Under the pieces are notes generated by a model. That model saw nothing but the letters and a program-made list of their open reading frames with translations. It searched no databases and was not told the origin of the DNA. Positions 25,462 to 34,771 of a stretch of DNA of 64,000 nt are shown here, piece by piece. The stretch's first letter is position 1. The number at the start of each line of letters is the position of its first letter. This DNA is from Tabrizicola piscis. GTDB lineage: Bacteria > Pseudomonadota > Alphaproteobacteria > Rhodobacterales > Rhodobacteraceae. Position numbers and translations under genes: made by a program. The stretch spans positions 186,001 through 250,000 of the forward strand of contig NZ_CP034328.1 of assembly GCF_003940805.1 (NCBI RefSeq), given 5' to 3'.

Positions 25462-26160
25462 ATGACCAAGTTCATCCCCCTCCTTCTGGCCATCGGTTAC
25501 GCCGTCCTGATGCTGCGGTTTTCGATGTGGCGCACCAAGCGGATGCTGGACGCGCAGTCCAAACCGCTGACCGACCCGTCGATCACCCGGCTTGCCGACC
25601 GGATGGCCGCCGCCATGGACCTGCCCGAGATCAAGGTGAACGTGTTCGAGGTGGAACCGGTCAACGGCCTTGCCGCCCCCGATGGCCGGATCTTCCTGAC
25701 CCGCGGCTTTCTGAACCGCAAGGCGCGGGGCGAGGTGTCGGCCGAAGAACTTGCCAGCGTGATCGCGCATGAGTTGGGCCATGTCGCGCTGGGTCACATG
25801 CGCCGCCGGATGATCGACTTCACCGGCCAGAACGCTGTTTTCATCATGCTGTCCGCCGTGCTGAACCGCTTTCTGCCCTTCATCGGCATCTGGATTGCCA
25901 ACTTCCTTGCAACCGCGCTGATGGCCCGCCTGTCGCGGCGTGATGAGTTCGAGGCGGATGCCTATGCCTCGGCACTGCTCATCAAGGCCGGGATCGGGAC
26001 CGCACCGCAAAAATCGCTGTTTCGCAAACTTGAGGCGCTGACCTCGAACCATGCCGAAGGCGTGCCCGCCTGGATGCTGAGCCACCCTAAAACCGCCGAA
26101 CGCATCGCCGCAATCGAAGCGAACGAGGCGCGCTGGATGAACGCCAAGCAGATTTCCTGA
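25462..26160 (+). CDS. M48-family zinc metalloprotease
   Basis: A 232-residue membrane protease with an N-terminal transmembrane segment (about 4-20) and the zinc motif VIAHELGHVALGHM (HELGH at 103-107). Further hydrophobic segments follow (NAVFIMLSAVLNRFLPFIGI), then RRDEFEADAYAS with the third ligand Glu. This matches the HtpX/Oma1-like M48 class. The ATG at 25462 is chosen because it begins the hydrophobic N-terminus; the open frame upstream overlaps the VWA gene. It may finish the envelope cluster or be independent. Confidence 0.88.
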   Translation: MTKFIPLLLAIGYAVLMLRFSMWRTKRMLDAQSKPLTDPSITRLADRMAAAMDLPEIKVNVFEVEPVNGLAAPDGRIFLTRGFLNRKARGEVSAEELASVIAHELGHVALGHMRRRMIDFTGQNAVFIMLSAVLNRFLPFIGIWIANFLATALMARLSRRDEFEADAYASALLIKAGIGTAPQKSLFRKLEALTSNHAEGVPAWMLSHPKTAERIAAIEANEARWMNAKQIS

Positions 26161-26164
26161 CGCG

Positions 26165-26707
26165 TCAATCCGCCATGGCCTTGGCCAGCCGGTAAAGCCG
26201 CACCCGCTTCAAAAGCCCCTTCAGGGCAATGGGCTGGCCCGAGATGGCCTCGGCCTTCGCACGCACAGCTTCGACCACACGCGCCATCGCGTCGGGGTTG
26301 CCTGACTGCAGCTCCCACAGAAACCCGTCCGGGTCGCGCCGGGCGATGCCTTCGCTGGCCAGCACATGGCCCGGAAAGTCCTGCGCATTGAACGTCACGA
26401 TGGCATCGGCACCGCTGGCAATGGCCGTGGCCAGCACATGCACGTCATTGGGGTCGGGCAACAGCAAGCGCGCCTCGATCTCGGGCCGTTCGCGGGTGAC
26501 GGCTTTGGGAAAGGCCGCGCGGAAACTGGCCGCCTCGCCTGCCGCTATCGTTGGTGCCTCCGGGCCAAGCTTGGCCGTGGCAAGTACCCATTCCCGCAAG
26601 ATGCGGTCGGACACCACCGGCTCGTACAGCCCCGCTTCCGCCGCGCCCTGCAGGATCTCGCGCAGGACCGTCGGGTACAGCACGCAGGCGTCAAGGACAG
26701 CCTTCAT
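26165..26707 (-). CDS. PIN-domain protein
   Basis: A 180-residue protein with the PIN nuclease layout: LDACVLYP (Asp6) at the start, [23 protein letters not shown] (Asp pair) and [14 protein letters not shown] domains are metal-dependent RNases. Its start overlaps the stop of the RlmI-like gene (ATGA), so the two are co-translated. No antitoxin gene sits beside it, which argues against a VapBC pair. The C-terminal 50 residues form an extra helical region. Confidence 0.8.
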   Translation of the reverse strand: MKAVLDACVLYPTVLREILQGAAEAGLYEPVVSDRILREWVLATAKLGPEAPTIAAGEAASFRAAFPKAVTRERPEIEARLLLPDPNDVHVLATAIASGADAIVTFNAQDFPGHVLASEGIARRDPDGFLWELQSGNPDAMARVVEAVRAKAEAISGQPIALKGLLKRVRLYRLAKAMAD

Positions 26708-27921
26708 CCGTCCAGCCGGAACGCCAAAGCCTTGAGGTAGGACGACTCCGCCAATTGCGGCAACACCGGATGGTCCGGCCCGGCAAAACCGGTGTAGATC
26801 AGCTGCGACCGCCGCCCACCGCGCCCAATACCTCGGGCACAAGCGTTGCGAAACGCCTGCAGGTCCGCCGCATGGCTGCAGGAACACAAGACAAGGTATC
26901 CGCCGGGGGCCACCAACGGCGCGGCCAGCCTTGCGATCCGCTCATAGGCGCGCAGTCCCGCCTCCAGCGCCGGTTTTGCGGGCGCAAAAGCCGGCGGGTC
27001 GCAGATCACCACATCAAACCGCGCGCCTTCGGTGCCAAGGCTTTCCAGCACGTCAAAGGCATCGCCCTGCCGCGTGCTGAACCGGTCGCCAAAGCCCGAA
27101 GCCCCTGCCCCCGCCTCGGCCAGCGCCAGCGCCGGAGCCGAAGCATCAACCGCCAACGCACGGGCCGCACCCCCGGCAAGGGCGGCAAGCCCGAACCCGC
27201 CGACATGGGCAAACAGGTCCAGCACGGCGGCCCCCTTGGCCAGACACGCGGCAAAGGCGTGGTTTTCGCGCTGGTCAAAGAACAGCCCGGTCTTCTGCCC
27301 ACCCATCAGGTCGGCCATATAGACCGCCCCGTTCATCGGCACCTGCACCGGCCCTGCCGGAGCGGCACCATGAACAACCGCCATTTCCTCGGCCAGCCCC
27401 TCCAGCCCCCGCACCCGGCCCTGCCCGTTCTTGATGACCGTGGTCACCCCCGTCACCGCCACCAGTGCCGCGACAAGCGCGTCAAGATGCGCCTCGGCCC
27501 AGGCGGCATTGGGTTGCACGACGGCAACGTCGCCAAAGCGGTCGATCACCACGCCGGGCAGACCATCGGATTCGGCATGCACCAGCCGGTAGAACGGCTG
27601 CGGGTAAAGCCGCGACCGGTGTGCCAACGCGCGCGCCAGACGCCCCTCGAACCACGCCTGATCGACCACCGCGTCAGGATCACGGTCCAGCATCCGGGCA
27701 ATGATCTTCGACTTGGTGTTGACCGTGACCAGCCCCAAAGGCCGCCGCTCGCCATCCTCCAGCACGGCCAGCGCGCCGGGGGCCAGCGATTGCGTGCGCC
27801 GGTCGGTCACCAGCTCATCGGCATAGACCCATGGAAAACCATGGCGGATCGCCCGGGCCTCGGCCTTGGGCTTGAGGCGGACGGTTGGCATCTGGCGGGG
27901 GTTCGGGCTATCATCATCCAT
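26704..27921 (-). CDS. class I SAM-dependent rRNA methyltransferase (RlmI-like)
   Basis: A 405-residue protein with an N-terminal PUA domain ([19 protein letters not shown], about residues 15-90), an RlmI middle domain containing [19 protein letters not shown], and a Rossmann methyltransferase: [18 protein letters not shown] (SAM loop), VICDPPAFA (motif IV) and LCSCSH. E. coli RlmI makes m5C1962 in 23S rRNA. The catalytic Cys corresponds to the CSCSH region. It is divergent from edd and overlaps the PIN gene at its end. Confidence 0.9.
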   Translation of the reverse strand: MDDDSPNPRQMPTVRLKPKAEARAIRHGFPWVYADELVTDRRTQSLAPGALAVLEDGERRPLGLVTVNTKSKIIARMLDRDPDAVVDQAWFEGRLARALAHRSRLYPQPFYRLVHAESDGLPGVVIDRFGDVAVVQPNAAWAEAHLDALVAALVAVTGVTTVIKNGQGRVRGLEGLAEEMAVVHGAAPAGPVQVPMNGAVYMADLMGGQKTGLFFDQRENHAFAACLAKGAAVLDLFAHVGGFGLAALAGGAARALAVDASAPALALAEAGAGASGFGDRFSTRQGDAFDVLESLGTEGARFDVVICDPPAFAPAKPALEAGLRAYERIARLAAPLVAPGGYLVLCSCSHAADLQAFRNACARGIGRGGRRSQLIYTGFAGPDHPVLPQLAESSYLKALAFRLDG

Positions 27922-27988
27922 GACCGTCCCATACCGGGTTCCCGGCGCTTGCGGAAGCCAGAAGCTGCCCCGGCGCGTTGGCGCCGCT

Positions 27989-28002
27989 TGTTAGCGCTAA
28001 CA
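27989..28002. promoter_or_regulatory. LacI-family operator upstream of edd
   Basis: TGTTAGCGCTAACA is a perfect 14-bp palindrome, 39 bp before the edd ATG. It has the even-spaced CG-centred form of LacI-family operators and shares the TGTTA-N4-TAACA arms of the E. coli GntR gluconate operator. Its position suits repression of edd, relieved by gluconate or a phosphogluconate intermediate; the regulator gene is not in the window. Confidence 0.8.
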
Positions 28003-28041
28003 GACTCTGCTACACACCCCCTGCAACCTTTCGGAGGGATC

Positions 28042-29847
28042 ATGTCGCTGCACCCCACCATCGCCCAAGTCACCGCCCGCATCCGTGCAAGGTCCGAAGC
28101 CAGCCGGGGCACCTATCTGGACCGGATGGCCAAGGCAGTGTCGGCAGGACCGGTCCGCGCGCATCTCAGCTGCGGCAATCAGGCCCATGCCTATGCCGCA
28201 ATGGGATCGGACAAGGGCGCGCTGGCAGCGGCCAAGGTGCCCAACATCGGCATAGTGACCGCCTACAACGACATGCTCTCCGCCCATCAACCGTTCGAGC
28301 GCTACCCCGACATCATCCGCGCCGCCGCCAAATCATCGGGCGCGACGGTGCAGGTCGCAGGCGGCGTGCCAGCCATGTGCGACGGTGTGACTCAAGGCCA
28401 GCCGGGGATGGAGCTGTCGCTCTTTTCCCGCGACGTGATCGCCTTGGCCGCAGGCGTCGCGCTTTCCCACAACTGCTTTGACGCCGCCCTCTACCTCGGC
28501 GTCTGCGACAAGATCGTGCCGGGTCTCATCATGGCCGCCGCCACCTTTGGCCATATCCCGGCGGTCTTCGTGCCTGCAGGCCCCATGCCCTCCGGCATCC
28601 CTAATGACGAAAAATCCCGCGTCCGTAACGCCTATGCCGAAGGCAAGGCCACGCGGGAGGAACTCATGGCCGCCGAGATGGCCAGCTACCACGGCCCCGG
28701 CACCTGCACCTTTTACGGCACCGCCAACACCAACCAGATGCTGATGGAGTTCATGGGCCTCCACCTGCCCGGCACCAGCTTCGTCAACCCCGGCACCCCC
28801 CTGCGGGAGGCGCTGACCACCGCCGCCGTCCACCGCGCCGCCGCGATCACCGCACTGGGGAATGACTTCCGCCCGGCGGGCGAAATCCTGGACGAACGCG
28901 CCTATGTCAACGGCATCGTCGGGCTGATGGCCACGGGCGGGTCCACCAACCTCGTCCTCCACCTCCCCGCCATGGCACGCGCCAGTGGGGTGCTGCTCGA
29001 CCTGCAGGACTTCGCCGACCTCAGCGAAGCCGTGCCGCTGATGGCCAAGGTTTACCCCAACGGTCTGGCCGACGTGAACCACTTCCACGCCGCCGGGGGC
29101 CTGCAGTTCCTGATCAGCCAGCTGCTGGATGCCGGGCTCCTCCACCCCGACGCCAAGACCATCGCCGGGGACGGGCTGGCGCTCTACCGGCAAGAACCCG
29201 TTCTGGACAACGGCCGCCTGACCTGGCGCGATGGTCCGAAGGCGAGTCTCAACGAAAAGATCGTGCGCCCCGCCGCCGACCCGTTCGCCCCGCAAGGTGG
29301 CCTGAGGCAACTGGCAGGCAACCTCGGGCGCGGGGTCATCAAGATCTCTGCCGTCGCAGCTGACCGCCATGTGATCGAAGCCCCCGCCCGCATCTTCAAC
29401 ACCCAGGATGCCGTGAAGGCCGCCTTCAAGGCGGGGGAGTTCACGACGGACACCATCGTCGTCGTCCGCTTTCAGGGCCCGCAAGCCAACGGGATGCCGG
29501 AACTCCACTCGCTGACGCCCACGCTCAGCATCCTGCAAGACCGGGGCCTTCGCGTGGCGCTTGTCACCGATGGCAGGATGTCGGGCGCATCGGGCAAGGT
29601 CCCGGCCGCGATCCATGTCGCCCCCGAGGCCGCCTGTGGTGGCCCCCTCGCCCGCCTCCGCGACGGCGACCTTGTCCGGCTTGACGCCGACGCAGGCACG
29701 CTGACCGCCCTTGTCCCCGATTTCGACAGCCGGGTGCCAGTGACCGCCGACCTTTCGGCCAACGAACACGGGATCGGACGCGAGCTTTTCGCCGCCTTCC
29801 GCCGCAACGTAGGCTCTGCCGATACCGGGGCGGCGCTGGTCCTTTAG
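28042..29847 (+). CDS. edd: phosphogluconate dehydratase (Entner-Doudoroff)
   Basis: A 601-residue IlvD/Edd-family dehydratase, converting 6-phosphogluconate to 2-keto-3-deoxy-6-phosphogluconate. Family blocks include [35 protein letters not shown] with an iron-sulfur cysteine, [22 protein letters not shown] (further cluster cysteines), [16 protein letters not shown] and [19 protein letters not shown] near the C-terminus. The length is that of Edd rather than the shorter IlvD. The ATG follows CGGAGGGATC. The operator just upstream indicates control by a LacI-type repressor; eda follows on the same strand. Confidence 0.96.
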   Translation: MSLHPTIAQVTARIRARSEASRGTYLDRMAKAVSAGPVRAHLSCGNQAHAYAAMGSDKGALAAAKVPNIGIVTAYNDMLSAHQPFERYPDIIRAAAKSSGATVQVAGGVPAMCDGVTQGQPGMELSLFSRDVIALAAGVALSHNCFDAALYLGVCDKIVPGLIMAAATFGHIPAVFVPAGPMPSGIPNDEKSRVRNAYAEGKATREELMAAEMASYHGPGTCTFYGTANTNQMLMEFMGLHLPGTSFVNPGTPLREALTTAAVHRAAAITALGNDFRPAGEILDERAYVNGIVGLMATGGSTNLVLHLPAMARASGVLLDLQDFADLSEAVPLMAKVYPNGLADVNHFHAAGGLQFLISQLLDAGLLHPDAKTIAGDGLALYRQEPVLDNGRLTWRDGPKASLNEKIVRPAADPFAPQGGLRQLAGNLGRGVIKISAVAADRHVIEAPARIFNTQDAVKAAFKAGEFTTDTIVVVRFQGPQANGMPELHSLTPTLSILQDRGLRVALVTDGRMSGASGKVPAAIHVAPEAACGGPLARLRDGDLVRLDADAGTLTALVPDFDSRVPVTADLSANEHGIGRELFAAFRRNVGSADTGAALVL

Positions 29848-29872
29848 ACCGGAACGCCCTTCGATCAACCTG

Positions 29873-30072
29873 CGCCTCCGGCGGGGATATTTTAACCAGA
29901 ATGAAAGGCTTGGAGAGCAGACTGGAAGTACGGTACAGGCGGGGACGCCGATGACCGTCCAGTGTGAAAGGCCCCCTGCCTCCCCCCGCGCAATCGGGCC
30001 CGAGGTGGGGGGTCAGCCCCTCCCCTCTCTTGCGTTTTCATTCTGGCCCAAATATCCCCGCCGGAGGCTCCG
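29873..30072. repeat. inverted repeat pair between edd and eda
   Basis: The left arm (29873-29906) has CGCCTCCGGCGGGGATATTT followed by CCAGAATGAAA. The right arm (about 30036-30072) is its reverse complement with only a few differences (TTTTCATTCTGG, CCCAAATATCCCCGCCGGAGG). The 130-bp centre has no ORF. This is a paired copy of the window's recurrent intergenic motif, like a bacterial interspersed mosaic element. It separates two genes that are usually close together. Confidence 0.8.
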
Positions 30073-30117
30073 ACCCATCCGCATCCCCGCCGCCGGGGCC
30101 TTGAAGGAGCCTGACCC

Positions 30118-30759
30118 ATGACCCCCGCCGAACAATCCCGCCAGGCCGCCGAAATCTGCCGCCTTGCCCCCGTGGTCCCGGTCCTTGTGATCGACGATCT
30201 CGCCCATGCCCGCCCCTTGGCCGAGGCTCTGGTCGCCGGTGGCCTGCCCGCGCTTGAGGTGACCTTGCGCACCCCCGCAGCGCTCGACGCCATTCGGGCC
30301 ATGGCCGAGGTGCCGGGTGGGGTGGTCGGGGCCGGCACGCTCCTGACACCCGCCGATGTGAAGGCCGCCAAGGCGGCAGGTGCCAAATTCGGCGTCAGCC
30401 CGGGCGCGACCGACCGGCTGATCGCCGCCTGTGAGGATGCGGGCCTGCCCCTGCTGCCCGGCGCGGCGACGGCGTCCGAGATCATGGCGCTGCTGGAAAA
30501 GGGCTACACGGTCCAGAAGTTCTTCCCCGCCGAACAGGCCGGGGGGGCGGCGTACCTCAAGTCGATCGGATCACCCATCCCGCAGGTCAGTTTCTGCCCG
30601 ACGGGCGGGATCAGCCTGAAGCTTGCGCCGGACTATCTGGCGCTGAAAAACATCCTTTGCGTCGGCGGCAGCTGGGTCGCGCCAAAGGACGCGATGGCGC
30701 GCGGCGACTGGGCCGAGATCACCCGTCTTGCCCGCGAGGCAGCGACGCTCAGCCGTTGA
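30118..30759 (+). CDS. eda: KDPG aldolase (2-dehydro-3-deoxy-phosphogluconate aldolase)
   Basis: A 213-residue class I aldolase that splits KDPG into pyruvate and glyceraldehyde 3-phosphate, completing the Entner-Doudoroff route started by Edd. Blocks: VVPVLVIDD at the N-terminus, ALVAGGLPALEVTLRTPAAL with the catalytic Glu, VGAGTLLTPADVKAA, KFGVSPGATDRL, YTVQKFFPAEQAGG with the Schiff-base Lys, and FCPTGGIS. The length is standard. Its last 11 bases overlap the end of a broken gene on the other strand. Confidence 0.96.
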   Translation: MTPAEQSRQAAEICRLAPVVPVLVIDDLAHARPLAEALVAGGLPALEVTLRTPAALDAIRAMAEVPGGVVGAGTLLTPADVKAAKAAGAKFGVSPGATDRLIAACEDAGLPLLPGAATASEIMALLEKGYTVQKFFPAEQAGGAAYLKSIGSPIPQVSFCPTGGISLKLAPDYLALKNILCVGGSWVAPKDAMARGDWAEITRLAREAATLSR

Positions 30760-31023
30760 TGCCCTGCCGGGCGGCCCGTCCCCCCCGGCGACGGGGTTGG
30801 TCGGGCAATGTCAGCGCCTCGGCCAGAACCGCTGTCATCGGATGCGCTGGCCCCCCTGCCCATAGGCGGCGATCAACGCCCGCGCCGCGTCGGGGACCGA
30901 CAGCCCCGCAGGCAGCGACAACGCCCAGTCGACGAAGATCGACCGGCATTCCGCAGCACTGATCCCGTCGATCCGGTAGCTTTCCCGCACCAGACCCTTC
31001 GGGTCGGCCTCAGTCAGGTTCAT
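30749..31023 (-). pseudogene. conserved small Rhodobacterales protein, frameshifted
   Basis: The start MNLTEADPKGLVRESYRIDG and the block AAECRSIFVDWALSLP resemble a small hypothetical protein that I recall next to glnE in Rhodobacterales. The frame stops after 62 residues at 30835. The expected C-terminus (GGPAHPMTAVLAEALTLP) continues in another frame to 30749. One extra G in the run read from the plus-strand C6 at 30851-30856 would restore a 91-residue protein. So this is either a 1-base deletion or an assembly error. Its start overlaps the glnE stop by 14 bases. Confidence 0.7.
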
Positions 31024-33826
31024 CGCCCGTCTCCCCATCCTTGCCCCCGGAAACTCCGGCGGCCTCATCCGTGCCGACCAGCCGGTCAATCGCCTCTGCC
31101 GCTGCAACCACTGCCGCCGCAACCTCGGCTGCCAGCGCGTCAACGGTCGCAGCCCCCGTCTCGTGCAGGACAAACGCCCGCCCGCCTTCTCCGATGCCAT
31201 CCATCTCCAGCGCGCCCTCGGTCAAAAGGCGTGAGGCCGCATGCAACCGCCACAGCAGCCTGTAGGCGGCAAGCAGCGCCTGCGCGTCCGATTGCGGCAT
31301 ATGGCGGCCAAGCCCCGCCCCTATCTGGCGTTCCACACCTCGCGCCGCACTGCCCGTCAGCAGCGCCAGCGTCTGCGCCGCAAGCTCGATATCCATCAAC
31401 CGGCCCGCGCCATTCCGTGCGTCCCAGACCCCCTGCGCCGGTTTGGCCGCCTGCAGACGCGCCCGCATGGCCGCCACATCGCCACGGACCTTGGCGCCCG
31501 TCCCCTTGGCGGCCAGCAGCGTCCGGCGGAACCCCTCCACCTCGGCCCCAAGCGCGCCGTCTCCCGCCAGCACCCGCGCCCGCGTCAGCGCAAGGTGCTC
31601 CCAGGTCCAGGCCTCGGTCTCCTGATAGGTGGTGAAGCTGTGCAAGCTGGTCGCCACCGGCCCCTGCCGACCCGAGGGGCGCAGCCGCATGTCGACCTCG
31701 TAAAGCCGGCCCTCCGGCATCTGCGCCGTCAAGGCGGTGACCAAGGCCTGCGTCAGCCGCGCGTAATAGGGCCGGGTCGCAAGGGGCCGCGGCCCGTCCG
31801 AGGTTTCCACCCCATCCGCGTCATAGATGACGATCAGGTCCAGATCCGACCCCGCATTCAACCGCGCCGCCCCGATCGAGCCCATGCCGACCACAACCGC
31901 CCCGCGCCCCGGCATCGCCCCATGCTTGCGGGCGAAATCGGCAGTGACCAGCGCCCAAAGCTCCGACACCACCGCCTCGGCCAGATCGGCATATTGCTTG
32001 GCCGCCTCGAACCCGTCGATCAGCCCGCGCAGATGGTGCACGCCCACCCGGAAATGCCATTCCTTCATCCAGCGCCGGGCCATGTCCAGCCGCGCCTCGT
32101 AATCCGCAGCCAGACCCAGCCGTGCCGCAAGTTCCGCGCGCAAGCCAGCCACCCCCGGCCACAGGCCCCAGAAGCTGCCGCCGATCACCCCGTCCAGCAC
32201 CGCCGCGTTGCGCGACAGATAGCGCGCCAGCCCGGGCGCTGACCCGGCGATGTCGATGATCAATGCCACCAGCTGCGGATTGGCCTCGAACAGCGCGAAG
32301 ATCTGCACACCCGATGGCAGGCCCGCCAGAAACCCGTCCAGGGCAACCAGCGCTTCGTCCGGATGGGCGGCGCGGTCCAACTCGTGCAACAGCCGGGGGC
32401 GCAACCGTCGAAAGATCGCCCGCGCCCGGTCTGACCGCAGCGCAGGATAGCTTTCCCAGCCCCGCGTGATCGCCCGCGCGGTTTCCGTCAGCTCCGGCCC
32501 CGCCTCCGCCTCGCCCGGCGCAAAGAACCCTTCAGTCAGCCGGTCGGTACGCTGCAGCCGGTCCAGAAGATCGCGGCGAAAGCTGGCTTCGTTCTGCCCG
32601 CAAAAAGCGGCGATGCGGGCCACGCCCTCAGGCGTTGGCGGCATCAGGTGGGTTTGCGCGTCATTCACCATCTGCAACCGATGCTCCACCTCGCGGTGGG
32701 CGCGGTAGAGGTCGGTCAGCTCCTCGGCAACCTCGGGCGGCACCCAGCCCTTCCCGGCAAGCGCCGCCAGTCCGCCGACAGTGGTCCGGTCGCGCAAGTC
32801 CGGGTCCCGTCCCCCGGCAATCAGCTGACGGGTCTGGGTGAAGAACTCGATCTCGCGGATGCCACCCGCCCCCAGCTTCATGTTGTGACCTTCGATGGTG
32901 ATCGGCCCATGCAGGCCACGGTGATCGCGGATCCGCAGGCGCATGTCATGCGCGTCCTGGATCGCCACGAAATCCAGATGCTTGCGCCAGACAAAGGGGG
33001 TCAGGGTCCGCAAGAACCGCTCCCCCGCCGCCAGATCCCCCCCACAGGGCCGCGCCTTGATATAGGCCGCCCGCTCCCATGTGCGGCCTTCCGCCTCGTA
33101 ATAGGCCTCGGCCGCGGCCATCGACAGGCAGACCGGGGTCACGCTGGCATCGGGGCGCAGACGCAGATCGGTGCGAAAGACATAGCCATCCGTCACATCC
33201 GACAAGATCGCCGTCAGCCGCCGGGCAACCTTGATGAAGACCGCCCGCGCCTCCTGTTCGACACCCTCATAGCGGGTCTCGTCAAACAGGCAGATCAGGT
33301 CGATGTCCGAGGAATAGTTCAGCTCCCCCGCCCCCATCTTGCCCATGGCCAGCGCCACCATGCCCCCTGCCGTCGCCGCATCCTCCGGCGTGGCGCCCGG
33401 CAGCTTGCCCCGGCGGATCGCCTCGCCAACCTCAACCGTCAAGGCCAGATGCACCGCCCGGTCGGCCAACCGCGTCAAGGCTCCGGTCACCACCTCCAAG
33501 GGCCAGACACCGCCAAGGTCGCAAAGCGCCGCAAGCAGCGCCACCCGCCGCTTGGCCTGCCGCAGGGCCCCCGGCAAGGTCTCGGACGTAGCAGCCCCGG
33601 GCCCGGCCAGCACCGCCTCCAGCGCCGCCTCGGGGTCGGCCACCGCTTCCTCCAGCCAGCCCGCCTCGCGCAGTATCAGGCCACGCAGATAGGGGCTGCA
33701 CCCTGCCGTGGCAGCCAAAAGCCCGCTCACTTCCGGCCCAAGGTCAGGCAGACAAGACCGCAGGTCTGCCGCGGCAGCAGGGTCGAAGGCGATCGGCTGG
33801 CGGGTGATGCGGCGGGCAAGGCTCAT
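31010..33826 (-). CDS. glnE: bifunctional glutamine synthetase adenylyltransferase/adenylyl-removing enzyme
   Basis: A 938-residue protein matching GlnE in length and its duplicated nucleotidyltransferase design. The N-terminal deadenylylation half has NYSSDIDLICLFDETRYEG and KLGAGGIREIEFFTQTRQL; the C-terminal adenylylation half has ARLNAGSDLDLIVIYDADG and YEVDMRLRPSGRQG. It adds or removes AMP on glutamine synthetase according to nitrogen status signalled by PII. The ATG at 33826 (MSLARRITRQP) is preferred over one nine codons upstream because that stretch is not typical of the family. Confidence 0.94.
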   Translation of the reverse strand: MSLARRITRQPIAFDPAAAADLRSCLPDLGPEVSGLLAATAGCSPYLRGLILREAGWLEEAVADPEAALEAVLAGPGAATSETLPGALRQAKRRVALLAALCDLGGVWPLEVVTGALTRLADRAVHLALTVEVGEAIRRGKLPGATPEDAATAGGMVALAMGKMGAGELNYSSDIDLICLFDETRYEGVEQEARAVFIKVARRLTAILSDVTDGYVFRTDLRLRPDASVTPVCLSMAAAEAYYEAEGRTWERAAYIKARPCGGDLAAGERFLRTLTPFVWRKHLDFVAIQDAHDMRLRIRDHRGLHGPITIEGHNMKLGAGGIREIEFFTQTRQLIAGGRDPDLRDRTTVGGLAALAGKGWVPPEVAEELTDLYRAHREVEHRLQMVNDAQTHLMPPTPEGVARIAAFCGQNEASFRRDLLDRLQRTDRLTEGFFAPGEAEAGPELTETARAITRGWESYPALRSDRARAIFRRLRPRLLHELDRAAHPDEALVALDGFLAGLPSGVQIFALFEANPQLVALIIDIAGSAPGLARYLSRNAAVLDGVIGGSFWGLWPGVAGLRAELAARLGLAADYEARLDMARRWMKEWHFRVGVHHLRGLIDGFEAAKQYADLAEAVVSELWALVTADFARKHGAMPGRGAVVVGMGSIGAARLNAGSDLDLIVIYDADGVETSDGPRPLATRPYYARLTQALVTALTAQMPEGRLYEVDMRLRPSGRQGPVATSLHSFTTYQETEAWTWEHLALTRARVLAGDGALGAEVEGFRRTLLAAKGTGAKVRGDVAAMRARLQAAKPAQGVWDARNGAGRLMDIELAAQTLALLTGSAARGVERQIGAGLGRHMPQSDAQALLAAYRLLWRLHAASRLLTEGALEMDGIGEGGRAFVLHETGAATVDALAAEVAAAVVAAAEAIDRLVGTDEAAGVSGGKDGETGDEPD

Positions 33827-33886
33827 GCCACAAACCTTGCGCCGCGCAGACACGACCGGTCAACCATCTGCCTGCCAACCCCCAAA

Positions 33887-33917
33887 TTGCTCTTTTCCAA
33901 ATACTCCCGCCGGAGGC
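33887..33917. repeat. recurrent intergenic element, copy at 33887
   Basis: TTGCTCTTTTCCAAATACTC continues into CCGCCGGAGGC and nearly matches 16379-16410. Here it lies just upstream of glnE, without the long left hairpin arm present at the other copy, so it would not form the same structure. Confidence 0.7.
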
Positions 33918-34017
33918 GTGTGGCCAAGCCTGCTGCACCTTGGTGCAGCGGGCGAGACAAAAGTCTTGCGGCGGAACGCCGCTCCGCTTTGCAGCCGCCG
34001 TTGACGGAACGCCCCCA

Positions 34018-34093
34018 TGTAAAATACTTTTACATTACCCCTTGAAGGACAGGCCCTGACATCGCATCTTGCATCATGTGAAGATCATTTACA
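34018..34093. promoter_or_regulatory. two matching 17-bp dyads upstream of the DUF2852 gene
   Basis: TGTAAAATACTTTTACA (34018-34034) and TGTGAAGATCATTTACA (34077-34093) share TGT(A/G)AA, a variable centre and TTTACA. The centres are 59 bp apart, between five and six helical turns. The second ends 23 bp before the ATG. This is the layout of a regulator binding two sites around a promoter. The spacer TGT-N11-ACA does not equal the TGT-N12-ACA of PpsR/CrtJ. The regulator is unknown. Confidence 0.55.
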
Positions 34094-34116
34094 TCACACC
34101 ACCAGGAGACGCGCCC

Positions 34117-34632
34117 ATGCACACCTACTCCGAAACCGCCCGGACCGGCGGGTTCCGCACCACCCTCCGCCGCGCCGAGGCCTGGCTCGACCAGTACGGC
34201 CGCAAGGGCTGGATCGCCGCGATGGTCCTTGCCTTCGTTCTGTTCTGGCCCATCGGCCTTGCACTTCTTGCCTACATGATCTGGGGAAAACAGATGTTCG
34301 CACGCTCTTGCGGCCAAAGCCGCCACCGTAATGACCAAAGCTGGACCCGCCACGCAGATCGCGTTGGTTCTGCCACCGGCAACCATGCCTTCGACAGCTA
34401 CAAGGCCGAGGCGCTGCGCCGTCTGGAAGAGGAACAGGCGGCTTTTGAAGCCTTCCTGCAGCGCTTGCGGACCTCGAAGGACAAGTCAGAGTTTGACGCC
34501 TTCATGGAAGACCGCGCCCGCAGCACCGCTTCCCGGGAGACTGGTGAAGATGGGGCCGAGGATACATCTCCTTCCGCCAAAGGCGACACTGCCGCCAAGC
34601 CTGCGGGTGAAGCCCGCCCCGGCGAATACTGA
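34117..34632 (+). CDS. DUF2852 domain membrane protein
   Basis: A 171-residue protein with one strong membrane segment (about residues 38-58, [20 protein letters not shown]) followed by YMIWGKQMF, the DUF2852 signature. A middle helical part ([20 protein letters not shown], then [18 protein letters not shown]) matches the family's conserved C-terminal helix, and a polar low-complexity tail closes the protein. The RBS is CAGGAGA. Its function is unknown; the dyads upstream suggest specific regulation. Confidence 0.82.
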   Translation: MHTYSETARTGGFRTTLRRAEAWLDQYGRKGWIAAMVLAFVLFWPIGLALLAYMIWGKQMFARSCGQSRHRNDQSWTRHADRVGSATGNHAFDSYKAEALRRLEEEQAAFEAFLQRLRTSKDKSEFDAFMEDRARSTASRETGEDGAEDTSPSAKGDTAAKPAGEARPGEY

Positions 34633-34771
34633 TCCGCAAGGCCCATCCCGCACGCTGCGGGGTGGGCCGCCTTTCACCTCGCAAGGGGGTTCTGTTACAA
34701 AAACGAGACAGCGCTTGGCGGAACGCTGCAGGCTTGCTAGGCTTTCGTCACCTTGTTCTGTGCCGGTCCCG

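Noticed and set aside
26165..27921. A toxin-antitoxin (VapBC) locus
   Set aside because: The PIN gene overlaps an rRNA methyltransferase gene rather than a small antitoxin gene; no VapB-like ORF is nearby.
34018..34034. A PpsR/CrtJ photosynthesis operator
   Set aside because: The site is TGT-N11-ACA, not TGT-N12-ACA, and no photosynthesis gene is near.
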